Below are positions 18,871-28,000 of a DNA stretch of 64,000 nucleotides, one piece after another. The notes under the pieces are model-generated. The model made no database searches and was not told where the DNA came from. It was given only the letters and a program-made list of their open reading frames with translations. Source of the stretch: Eutreptiella sp. 'Long Island Sound 2002' (lineage: Eukaryota; Euglenozoa; Euglenophyceae; Eutreptiales; Eutreptiaceae); contig OZ038384.1 of NCBI GenBank assembly GCA_964036045.1, positions 51,250,843 through 51,314,842 on the forward strand. The letters run 5' to 3'. Within the stretch, counting starts at the first letter, position 1; each line of letters opens with the position of its first letter. A program made the translations under genes and the position numbers.

Positions 18871-19159
18871 ATCACAACCAAAATGTACTGAATAGTGAGT
18901 GACAGACCATATAACAATAAGAGTCCAGGTTCCAGTCCGGGTTCCACTGCAAAAGGTCTAGAACAGTGTCACACTCAATAAGTGCTACAACATTAGGGGC
19001 ATTCAATCAGAGTCACTTCCCTGGGTCAGTGGTGGTATCTCTTCCTCGTCCTCTGGCTCCACCCACAAAGGCCATTCCCCGGCCTCTCTTTCCTGCACCT
19101 CCCAGGAGTCATGCTCCTGCCCCAGCAGGTAGCACCTCCTCTCCCCCTCATCCCCTCAT

Positions 19160-21482
19160 TCATCCCCGCATCAAAGCCGCAGCCCGTTGTTTGCGAATGA
19201 TGGTTGGGCGGTAATAGTCTTCAACTTGATGGGTTCCGCAAACGTGACCACCGACCGGGGTATACGCCCTGAAAATTGGACAAATGTCCTCAACAACCAT
19301 CAAGGGTCGCCCACCTTCCATGAGGGAAAACACCAAATCTTCCGGGAGGTCTCGCGGATCCTTCGGTTCCAAAATGTTCTGCCATGATGGCTTTGATGCC
19401 AGGTCCGCAAGAAGGGACACCGGCTCGTCCTCACAGAAAGCCCGGCGTTTACCCTGTTGCAACTCCACAACCTCCTCCTTGTATTTCCGGTCTCTGTCTT
19501 CATCCCATTTCTGTGTCACATATTATCTGTACGTTCCTTGGCCTCTTTTTCCTTTACCTTGCGCCTTTCCTCTCGCTGCTCATATCCCGCAGCAAGCACA
19601 AACTTTGCACCAGCACGAATATGGTTCGCGCACGCAGCATCATAGCATCATGAATGCCTGAGGTAACATGCTTCGTCAGTGAGTCCTCCCGTGTCTCATC
19701 CATCTTTTTTCCACATGGCTTGTAGTACAGCGTACCGTTGTTGTCATACCATACTTACCGTACTTTCCAACCCTCTGTGCAATTGTGACTTTTTTCAGCA
19801 CACGGGGTTGTTTGGCCTTCTTCAACGTGTCCGGACGCCAAGGTTTGCACGCACCTTCTGACCATGTGACACTGTGGCAGACCCTGTGGCAGCAGTAGAC
19901 TCTGCACCAGATGCTGCAGGCTCCACAACACTCTGTGGCCAAAGGCGTGGCTGCACCAGACACAACTAGAGGAGCCCAAGGCAGTTGCAGCCCAGAATCC
20001 AGTGATTGGGGGGCTGATGACGAGGTTCTTGGAGAACGGCGGCCGAAGAACGAACTGGGGCGTGCAGAGCGAACACACAAGTCGCAAACTGCCCCCTGAC
20101 CAGCATCAGGGTACTTGTCCCGCAGAAAAGGTTGATCATCAGGGGACAATGAATTCCAGGGGACCACAGACTCGTCTTTTTGTGGGCAGTAAAAACACTT
20201 CATGGTGCCAACCTGAACAACCAAGAGAGAAAGAAAAGGTAGTCCCAAAATAAATGCTGCACATCTTAGAGTGACACCTCCCAATCAGAATCCCAGAAAC
20301 CCCAACAAGCTGGCAGAACAAATCGGCCAAATCACAGAAACCCCACATATCGGCAGAACAAATCGGCGGAATTCAGAATTCCAACAAATCGGCAGAACAA
20401 ATCGGCGAAATCGGCCGAATTCGGCCGCCGATTTGGGGGGGGGGGGGGTTGCCCTAGGCGCCCCTATGCCTTGCATGCAAGGGTACATTCGAGTTAACAG
20501 CTGTGCCTTGCCTGCCTTCCTCCCGCACTACACCCACCTCCGCCTTCTATGTAGCACGAGGGAAAGGCAGGCAAGGCACAAGTGTATTTAGTGGGTGGGT
20601 GGGGGGAAGCAGGCAAGGCATAGTAGTAGGAGGGGAAGGCAGGCAAGGCACTATGTCCATACACCTGTGCCTTGCCTTTGTTTCCCTCCCACTATATACA
20701 CCTGTCCACTTCTCACCCTTCTGCACACAAACACCTCTGCCTTGCCAGCCCCCCCCCCCCCCCCCCCACACACACACACCTGCAAGCACTCATTGGCCAG
20801 AACAATGTCATCAGTCCCGTACTTCGGGCGTCGGGGAAATATCTGCGGAGGCAGTCCGATTGCAGCTGCGATGGTGTTCTCTGTGGTGTTGTCCTGCTGC
20901 TTCAAACTAATGTGGACGTAGAACAAAGCGGAGGCAAGGCCGCCAAGAGATGCTTTGAACTGTATTTGTGTCAGTGACCTGCAAGAGAGTAGAGAGTGTT
21001 GTGCCGAGTTGGGTTCCATCTGGAGTGAGCTGAGTGCTCACCTGAAGGACCAGTCGCCTTATGGCCATAAGCTGTCTGCCACCGCAATATCCCGATGGGT
21101 GCCCTGGAGGGAACGGGCCACTTGGTACACCTGAGCAGGTGCTCTTGGCCGGTGCCCGGGTATAGCTACCAGGCAGCAATATGTGTTGGATGGCTGCTTT
21201 GTAGGCACCATCCTACCGACCAGTTCCAGCAGCCCGGCAGGCTGGATCAGAACTGACCATGTGCCCCCTGGAGACATTCATGTGGGTGCCATAAAGGCTG
21301 AAAGACTGGCGGGGGTGGGGGGACCATATCATGGAGGGACACCAGCATGGGTCAGCGAGGTCAGTATTCAGAAAGGATGATGGGCCATTCCGAGTCCGGT
21401 AGCCACCAGAGACCCGGATTCCTGGACATGACCGCTCACCTGTGGTGAGAACCTCCTGATGGAGGGGTTGTGCAGCCTCCAT
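19160..21482 (-). CDS. five-exon host-type gene of unknown function with CxxC zinc-ribbon-like motifs
   Basis: Exons: 21482-21440, 21267-21042, 20978-20780, 20212-19759 and 19657-19160. All introns are GT-AG (172, 63, 567 and 101 nt) and every junction keeps phase. Recognisable words are MEAAQPLHQEVLTTG, GTWSVLIQPAGLLELVG, FKASLGGLASALFYVHISLK, MKCFYCPQ...CDLC (a possible zinc ribbon), KKVTIAQRVGKYG and DEDRDRKYKEE, with a TGA stop at 19162-19160. A TAA (21061-21059) lies inside exon 2 between DSLWP and GDWSF, followed by a perfectly phased splice. In the last exon the protein-like frame shifts twice, near 19630 and 19525. Inserting one base at each point gives 1422 nt, divisible by three. 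I do not recognise the family. The start ATG is a guess. Confidence 0.6.
20331..20448. repeat. short repeats of AACAAATCGGC with nested palindromes, ending in G14
   Basis: Repeats of ATCGGCAGAACAAATCGGC plus GGAATTC/GAATTCC and AAATCGGC/GCCGATTT inverted pairs. The block ends in a run of 14 G (20435-20448). It lies inside intron 3 of the gene at 19160-21482. Confidence 0.6.
20497..20760. repeat. inverted minisatellite built on GTGCCTTGCCTGCCTT
   Basis: The word GTGCCTTGCCTGCCTT occurs in direct orientation at about 20505 and 20670 and as its complement AAGGCAGGCAAGGCAC at about 20565 and 20640. The block could fold into long hairpins. A C-tract and CA repeat follow (20750-20780) next to a splice donor. 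Confidence 0.6.
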
Positions 21483-22159
21483 CCCTGTGTGGCCGTGGCG
21501 CGCCCTGCCGACCTGGGCCGTAGACCCTCATCTTCGCTTGAGCGGCCGCTCAGCACATCCCAGGTCTGCTCGTCTGCTCCTCTTCACTGAGGCATGTGTC
21601 CCGGTGTTCTGCAGGTAGCGAGTCGGCGTGGTGCCGTAGCTCGCCTTATGGGGGCTGGCAAAGGGTGCCTGGCATGCCCCCCCCAGCAGCAATGCTTCAC
21701 GTCCTTTCTCACTATGGTGCATATTGCACAATGTGGCCTGGCATGTTGCTCACACATCCAAGTTCGGCGCAGCTGTTTCTTGGTCTCCGGCCTGCACTGC
21801 CTCCTTGAGCCCGATACTGGGGAGAAAGCCACGATTCCATAGTACCCCAAGCGTTCTAGACCTGTCCATTGTCGTTTGTCCACCGGCTCCAAGCCTGCGC
21901 AGAAATCTGTTGCGAAATGCTATGCCATTCTCCTGGCACCTCCTTTGCCCGGGCACTTGTGCACCGCTTGACCTCTCCGTGGCTCCCCCGGGTCACCCTG
22001 CTGCCACTTGGGTCCAGTGGTCCCTTACCATCTATTCCACTGGCGATGCACCCTGGCCTGCTGCTGCACCAACCACTGGCGGTCCCCATATTGTTGCAGG
22101 TGCTGCAGATGTCGCTGCATTTCCCGTGGCCTGGTGAGAGCAGCCAGTCATTAACACCA
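21483..22159. other. upstream region of the 19-21 kb gene; possible coding fragments, unresolved
   Basis: Minus-strand frames such as 21892-21584 (KRQWTGLERLGYYGI) look partly coding, but no consistent exon set could be built. No repeats were seen. Confidence 0.3.
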
Positions 22160-22329
22160 GTGACCGATCCTGCCCCTAGCAAGACACGCGAGAAGCACTG
22201 GTTGGTCAGGGAGGCCGGCAGCACTGTGCTCCGCCATATAGCTCTGCCCATTATGGAGAGCGCCAGCCGGAGGGCTCTGCCCTTTTCCTGGAGCGATACC
22301 CATTGCCCGGTGCATTTAGGACGTGTGAC
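22160..22329 (-). CDS. possible exon, unassigned
   Basis: Starts after GCTGCCGCAG. The frame reads PKCTGQWVSLQEKGRALRL, IMGRAIWRSTVLPASL, FSRVLLGAG. The pattern of Gly-Arg-hydrophobic then LLG loosely recalls the HECT E3 N-lobe, but the match is too short to claim. The exon end is not fixed. Confidence 0.25.
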
Positions 22330-22599
22330 CTGCGGCAGCAGCTGACCAGCAAGCTGTATGTGTGTTTGTGGGGAGAGGGGGACGAGGAGCCATGGGTCTC
22401 TTACACAACCGGGCTTGATGCACAGGTCTAGGGCTTGGTCCTGAGCCACTTCCTCTCGTCTCCACCTCTGATAGAGCAGCCGTCCGGGCCCACTTCGCGG
22501 CGTCAGACACTCCCCTCAGGTCCCAACGAGCCGAGCAGCGTTCATATCCCAGAAGCATAGTAGTGTGTGTAAAATATAATACATCCTATTGCTGTTCCC

Positions 22600-22740
22600 T
22601 ACCACATTAGCGCACGGGTTGGAGCCGCTCTGACAGCTGTGGCCATCGGCTAGGTACTCTGACTGTATCCGAGTTCGATCCCATGACCATAGGTGTCTAA
22701 GCATAGTGACTTCACCACTGGACCACCCCTGCGTGGGATG
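22600..22740 (-). mobile_element. SINE head in inverted orientation
   Basis: On the minus strand: A-box TGGTCCAGTGG (22725-22715), identical to that of the second SINE unit at 18525, and B-box-like GGATCGAACTC (22681-22671), 44 nt apart. The same head in the opposite orientation 4 kb away supports a dispersed SINE family. Confidence 0.5.
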
Positions 22741-23111
22741 CAGGGAGGGGGGCACCATCCCTGCCATTCCCCTTACCCCTTACCCCTTACCATACGACAA
22801 CACTGCAACTGCCAGCAAAGAGCATCGGATGCGGTCCCTCTGGATGCGGTCACTCTCAGTCTCTCACAAAGGAGAAAATTTGAACGTACCACGATGCGAC
22901 CTTTAGCAACAGCTTAATGTGGCAGTGCAGAATTGCATGCCACCATGTGTGGGATGCAAGCTCTGCAGGGTTCTGATGAACAACATCATTTCAATACAAT
23001 TCATGGCGTCAACTGTACTGCACAGTATCTAAGCCCTTTGTCATGCTGTACACCAGCCACAGACGGGCTGTAGAGGGCTTCGGGGATTGTGTAGGAGTGC
23101 CCAGCACAAAC

Positions 23112-23320
23112 CTGTTTGTATGGGCACAATCGTCATTGGCGATGTCTGGCGCCAAAATGCCGCACAAAAGGGATGAAGTCGTGCATCGTGTTTGAGAAAG
23201 AACCAGTTTGGACTTGTGGTTGTACACTGCCACAGAGTAACCGCAGGGGCTGCCATCCAATGCGCCCACCACCAGCCCCACAACATCCCCTTGGCGGGTC
23301 CAAGTTAGAGAATTGTACAC
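23112..23320 (-). CDS. possible exon between consensus splice sites, product unknown
   Basis: The acceptor is TATTTCTCCTCAG before 23320 and the donor is AAACAG|GTTTGTG after 23112. At least two frames are open, so the reading is undecided; one reads SLTWTRQGDVVGLVVGALDG. Upstream lies a CA/GGA microsatellite (23383-23480), typical of an intron. Confidence 0.35.
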
Positions 23321-23382
23321 CTGAGGAGAAATAAATAGCACAATGCAGTTCAGGGGAACCCAACCACACAACACCGACCAAT

Positions 23383-23480
23383 ATGTCACCAACCCACACA
23401 CAACCAGCACACACATACACACACACATACACACACCACCAGCACACACATCACAAGGAGGAGGAGGAGGAGGAGGAGAT
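23383..23480 (+). repeat. CA-rich and (GGA)7 microsatellite
   Basis: ACACACATACACACAC-type repeat with CACCACCAGCACACA words, followed by seven GGA triplets. The same CACCACCAGCACACA words recur at 41061 and 43372. Confidence 0.8.
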
Positions 23481-23941
23481 GCGGTCCCCAGTAGGGCGCA
23501 CCTGGTTGCCACCCCCACAGTGCCTACCAGCCCCCACCGATCGGAACCCAGCGATCGATGGGGGGGACCCTGACTGCGGGCCCAGTCCAGATCAGCATCG
23601 TGGCTGCGGCTCTCCTCTTCGTCTACTCCCTATGGACCCCAAACCCAAATAACATTCCGACCGTGTGTAGCGGGTACCACTCAGGAGCCTTGGAGGGGGT
23701 GCGAGGCAAGAAATCCGGCTCCACTTCCAGTCCGGCTGCCAACGCCCCCCCCCCCCTCCTCCCAGGGGGTGGGGACACAGTCACACGGGTGTGAGCTCTT
23801 ACCGCCGAGTACTGCCGATGGGCGGCGTGTGGCCGGCAGGTCACAGGGCTTGGTCCGTCGCCGGATCCCACAGTCCGAGGTGCCGGTACGTGGTAAGGCA
23901 ATCCCTCCCTCGGCGCATATTCTGGTTGTGAACGTACCTGA

Positions 23942-25588
23942 GGTTGGGGACAAGCGCGCGCCCCCAATCATGACGGCGGACGTGCCGGACCGGTGTGTCA
24001 CGTACCTCCCCGGTCTGCCTTGACCCGGCGCCCTCGGTCTCATTGGCCTTTCTTGGGAGCTTCCCTGCGTGCCCGTGCCCCAGGCCCAGGTGACGAACCT
24101 GCCACCGTGGGCCCGCACGACCCACTCCGACCCGACGGACCCTAGTAGCAGCCCGGCCGCGGCGCGTATACCTTGTATAACAACGACCTCGGCGGGGACC
24201 AACAGCACACTAGCGCCCTCCGTGCGACAGCTGAAGCCCTGGACTCCGACTTCATAAGCCTACAAGAGTGCTAGGACACAGCCTAAGCGGAGAACCTCAT
24301 CCCGCGCCAGTATGCGGTTCCGAGGGGCACATGCGACGGACGCGGAGCAGGCTTGCTCCTTGCAGTGCATGGCTTCTTACTCTCGGGGAGAATTTTGCCA
24401 CGACGGCCACCATTGGCTCTCCGTACTGTGTGACCTTTTCCCTGTGGGTTGTGTCCTCGTCGTCAACCTGCACCTCCGCAACTATCTGCGATGCCGGGAA
24501 CAGCTACAAGAGATCAGCCAGATTGATGCGCGTGTCTGCCATATTGCCGTGGTGCTGTCGCTACTGATTGGTGACTTCAACTCCACATGTGTTGTTGGAA
24601 CGCCGCTGGCCTCTGTCTTGGGCCAGCGCAGCGCCCTCCGTCCGTGGCGCCGCATACTACCTCCAGGAGTACCCACCAACTTCAGCATGGTGGCCATTCA
24701 CCCCCGCCAAACGTCCATCGACCAGGTTTTCATCAGAGGATCAGTCGTTGACGCAACCCAGAAAGCGATACGAACCCCGAGCTCCCACGTGAACCTTAAC
24801 GTGTCCTTCACCCTCGCCGCGGTTCCCATGGGCCCTTACAGGTGGCGGCGGTTCCGGTAGCGCTCCACGACAGCAGCCTAGTTCCAGCAATTTCGGACAG
24901 CCCTCTCCGTCATCTAGGGATGGGTGGGCCTGGCACCAACTCTGGCCGCGCCTACCTGCACGCCCTCCATATTGTGGCTGAGCAGTGCATCCCGCGACAC
25001 ATACAACTCTCCACCACCCTGTGCCGCCCTCGCCGTTGTCCCCCTTCCTCGACAACTGACAACCTCTCCACCTTCTTGGATGAGGCCCAGGCCGTGGCAG
25101 ACGACCGCCTCGCTTAACAACGCGCGGCCGAACTCGGCGCTGCTTCGGTCAACAACTTCAGAAGGTCCTCCATGTGCCCCCCTAGTGCTCGCCTTGAGGC
25201 GTACACAGATATCCGGCCAAGCCAAGTGGTCCACCTTCACAGTCGCTAGCACTGTTTGGAGGAGATCACAGCCCAAGCTAGCTACAAGACCCAAATCTGT
25301 CGATCCGGAGTTGTACTACCTGGCCCAGCAGCCCTGGCTGTGGGGGGATGTCAATTTTGCCATGTCCTTGCCACTCCTTGTGCTGCAGCATCTACTCCGG
25401 GCCGGGCTCGATACATCCTCTGGGGGCGACCGCCGAGCGTACGCCCGCGTTTGGGCGCGGGCCCAACTTCTCTCTGTGCCGGACCTAGCAGCACACACTG
25501 ACCGAGGTGGCTCATTGTCAGCCTCCCTGGGAGCCAGCATGGGCCACTAGTCACGACACTGGCGGCATCCTTGGCGGCGATAACCACT
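23942..25588 (+). mobile_element. LINE copy 1 of a tandem pair, 5' part with APE endonuclease
   Basis: Frame 2 is open from the TGA before 23942 to about 24390 apart from UAG UAG (24143-24148), UAG (24272-24274) and UAA (24284-24286). It reads an APE N-terminus: ALRATAEALDSDFISLQEC, then RGAGLLLAVHGFLLSG. After a frame change the endonuclease core follows (VLVVNLHLR, LLIGDFNST, TSIDQVFIRGS, HVNLNVSF). 24523-25588 is about 95% identical to 27679-28763 of copy 2. Copy 1 ends abruptly at 25588. Confidence 0.6.
24312..24860 (+). CDS. APE-type endonuclease core (LINE copy 1)
   Basis: The frame contains VLVVNLHLRNYLRC, VVLSLLIGDFNST (the GDFN motif of APE endonucleases), VPTNFSMVAIHPRQTSIDQV (the T-S-I-D motif) and SSHVNLNVSF (in place of SDHxPV). 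The catalytic Glu would be in LQEC upstream, in another frame. It nicks DNA for LINE insertion. The copy is broken by frame changes. Confidence 0.6.
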   Translation: MRFRGAHATDAEQACSLQCMASYSRGEFCHDGHHWLSVLCDLFPVGCVLVVNLHLRNYLRCREQLQEISQIDARVCHIAVVLSLLIGDFNSTCVVGTPLASVLGQRSALRPWRRILPPGVPTNFSMVAIHPRQTSIDQVFIRGSVVDATQKAIRTPSSHVNLNVSFTLAAVPMGPYRWRRFR

Positions 25589-26009
25589 TAGGCGTCACAA
25601 GTTGCCCACCCCCCACCTGGCGCTATGGCCCACGGAAGTCCATGTTGTAATGAGGGGAAAAGTATGTGAAAAGGGGTGTTATTTTTTGGGTATCCAAACC
25701 CCCCTGGTGGCAACATGCAAAAACAAGGTGTGTATTTCAAATATATGCCATTATTTGCATTTCTAGAAACACACAGATTTTCAAAATAAAGACATTCAAT
25801 CACCAAAATATAGTGTTGTTTTACATTTAGACCACTGCATTCCAGTGTGGGGGGGGGGGGGGGCTGCCTATTTTTCTCTCCCCTTTGTTCGAGGTTGATC
25901 ACAGAACCCCCCTATACACCACAGATGAGGGAACCCCAAACATACCTTTCATTGAAGCACACAGAAAACTATCCCAAAGCATGTACTTGTATTTCCTATT
26001 TTAACCAAC

Positions 26010-26100
26010 CTGGCCGAAATTTCGGCCAGCTCTTCGAAAGATGTCCAAACACATGGTCCTATTGGACAGACAGGCCTAAGCTGGCCGAAATTTCGGCCAG
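26010..26100. repeat. two perfect 20-bp palindromes, 71 bp apart
   Basis: CTGGCCGAAATTTCGGCCAG at 26010-26029 and again at 26081-26100. A third copy at 26314-26333 differs in two bases in one arm. Confidence 0.9.
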
Positions 26101-26372
26101 GTCCATCGAAACTCCGAATATGATCACTGAAATGGGTACCTAAGACAGTAGACATGAGCAAGGAACACAGGAGCAGTGACATTTGAACAGGGTGTGCAAC
26201 ATAATATACTCAATTACAAGCAAATACTTGCCACCTGACGAATCAAAGCAGACTTTTGCAGTGCCTATGGGGAAACACAATAATAAAAGGCTGAAGAGGC
26301 TGAGGACTGCATGCTGGTTGAAATTTCGGCCAGACTTCATATTGACAGGCAATATAAGCAGCAGGACTGGCA

Positions 26373-26492
26373 TTAGCGCTTGCGCAGACCAGATGCACGG
26401 GGCTTCTTAGCACCTGTGTTAACAGGAGGCTTGGCAGGGGCTGCAGCACCACGCTTGGCAGTGGCAGAGTTCTGTGACTGTGTGTTTCCACC
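26373..26492 (-). CDS. possible last exon of a basic-tailed protein
   Basis: The acceptor TTTTTCACCATCCCAG precedes 26492. The frame reads SQNSATAKRGAAAPAKPP, then GAKKPRASGLRKR and TAA (26375-26373). A Lys/Arg tail followed by a stop looks like a natural C-terminus. This is therefore a locus where TAA may really be a stop, or where 15 further codons lead to a TGA. Confidence 0.35.
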   Translation of the reverse strand, partial: GGNTQSQNSATAKRGAAAPAKPPVNTGAKKPRASGLRKR

Positions 26493-26575
26493 CTGGGATG
26501 GTGAAAAATGGTTCGGAAAAGTATTCATACCTTTGCCAATAGGGGCAACAGTGCCTGAGGAGGAAGCTGGGGTGG

Positions 26576-27663
26576 CCGTACCGGCGTACTGGGTCGCCGT
26601 ACCCAACGGCGTCATGGTCCTCTGAGACTCCCCACACTAGGGCATGGTGGCCCGCCTAGGGTGGCACGCCGTGCCATTCATGACAGCAGAAGTGTATGGA
26701 GCAGCCGACGACAGCAATACAATGGTCTCGGAGCTACTGCACACGCTAAGCTGCCCGATAATGCAACTTCACCATTTGCTATGGCGGGCTACGGCGGTCG
26801 ACCACGCTATCAATGCGGTGTCTATGCGACGCCCCCACGCCCTAACGTACCGACGGACATCACTTCTTGTGGTTGTTGTCCGTGTGCTGCCCCATGGGGA
26901 GCCGGTGCCAGGCACCCAGTGTACCCTACCCCTGCCCCCGCCCCGTGCTAGGACCACGGCTGTGGCTGCTTCGTGGTGGTCACCTTCGCCGCAGACGACA
27001 CGTGTGTACTGTGTTGTTCAGTGCAGCGGCGCCTCCCGCCCGCATGGCTGATTAACCCAGCACTGGCTCCGGCCCTGTGTGGGCAATGGCCAGCGGATCT
27101 ATATGTCCACCAGTTGAGCCCGGATGCAATGGTGCTCTGGAAACCACGCTCCCGGCCGGGGTACTGGAGGCTATAACGACACATCCTGACGCCGAAGCAG
27201 TGGTTCCTGTAGCTGTAGCGTGTGTTGTCACACCACCCTCTGCCCGTGGAATCCAGCCCTGGCGCCGGCCCGGCGTGCGCAGCGCGTGGCGACTACGTAC
27301 TTGAGACGGCAAGTGGCCGCCCGACAGTAGTGCAGTGTGTGTTGTGCTTGCACCCCCAGCCTAGCAACCCAAGTCCACCCCGAGTCCCAGCAATGTGTAG
27401 CACTGCGGACGGCGGCTACCCCCCCCCCCCCGCCGGCCCGCGCCGTGTGGTGCCCGGCCGACGGCAGCGGGGTCCCGGGGGGACACAGCACCATGGGCAG
27501 GGGGGGGGGCGGGGGGAGACCGAAGCCACGCGATGGACGCTTCGCCCGCGGCGCTGTGGCGACGTGCAATCCAGCCCGGCCGGTGGAGCCATATCCGGTG
27601 CGTCCGGTGCAATCTACTTCAGGCACTCAGACAGTAGACACGAGACACCTTGTCCCCCGTGAC
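26576..27663 (+). mobile_element. LINE copy 1, 3' part
   Basis: Homologous to 30604-31543 of copy 2, with an extra 147 bp at about 26623-26768. The reading frame matching copy 2 (VDHAINAVSM, CVLCCSVQRRLPPAWL, DAMVLWKPRSRPG, then LSHHPLPVESS) is interrupted by TAA at 27174-27176 (CAA in copy 2) and by TAG CTG TAG at 27210-27218, also present in copy 2. It joins directly to the 5' region of copy 2 at about 27665-27679. Confidence 0.6.
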
Positions 27664-27672
27664 GGGCGGATC

Positions 27673-28000
27673 TGCCACATTGATGCGCGTGTCTGCCACA
27701 TTGCCGCGGTGCTGTCGCTACTGATTGGTGACTTCAACTTCACATGTGTTGTTGGAACGCCGCTGGCGTCTGTCTTGGGCCAGCGCGGCGTCCCGCGTCC
27801 GTGGCGCCGCGTACTACCTCCAGGAGTACCCACCCACTTAAGCATGGTGGCGAGTCACCCCCGCCTAACGTCCATCGACCAGGTTTTCATCAGAGGATCA
27901 ATCGTTGACGCAACCCAAAAAGCGATACCAACCCCGAGCCCCCACGTGAACCTTAACGTGTCCTTCACCCTCTCCGCGGTTCCCATGGGCCCTTCCGATG
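27673..28000 (+). CDS. APE endonuclease core (LINE copy 2)
   Basis: Same motifs as copy 1: LLIGDFN, TSIDQVFIRGS, HVNLNVSF. The N-terminal third of the endonuclease is missing because the copy starts at the junction with the 3' end of copy 1. Differences from copy 1 are mostly silent. Confidence 0.55.

Larger units (their letters stand above)
25590..26575. other. unrelated segment replacing the middle of LINE copy 1
   Basis: Holds a G15 tract (25849-25863), three copies of a 20-bp palindrome, and on the minus strand a possible terminal exon (26373-26492). It has no similarity to the corresponding part of copy 2 (28764-30603). The flanks resume LINE sequence precisely. Confidence 0.5.
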
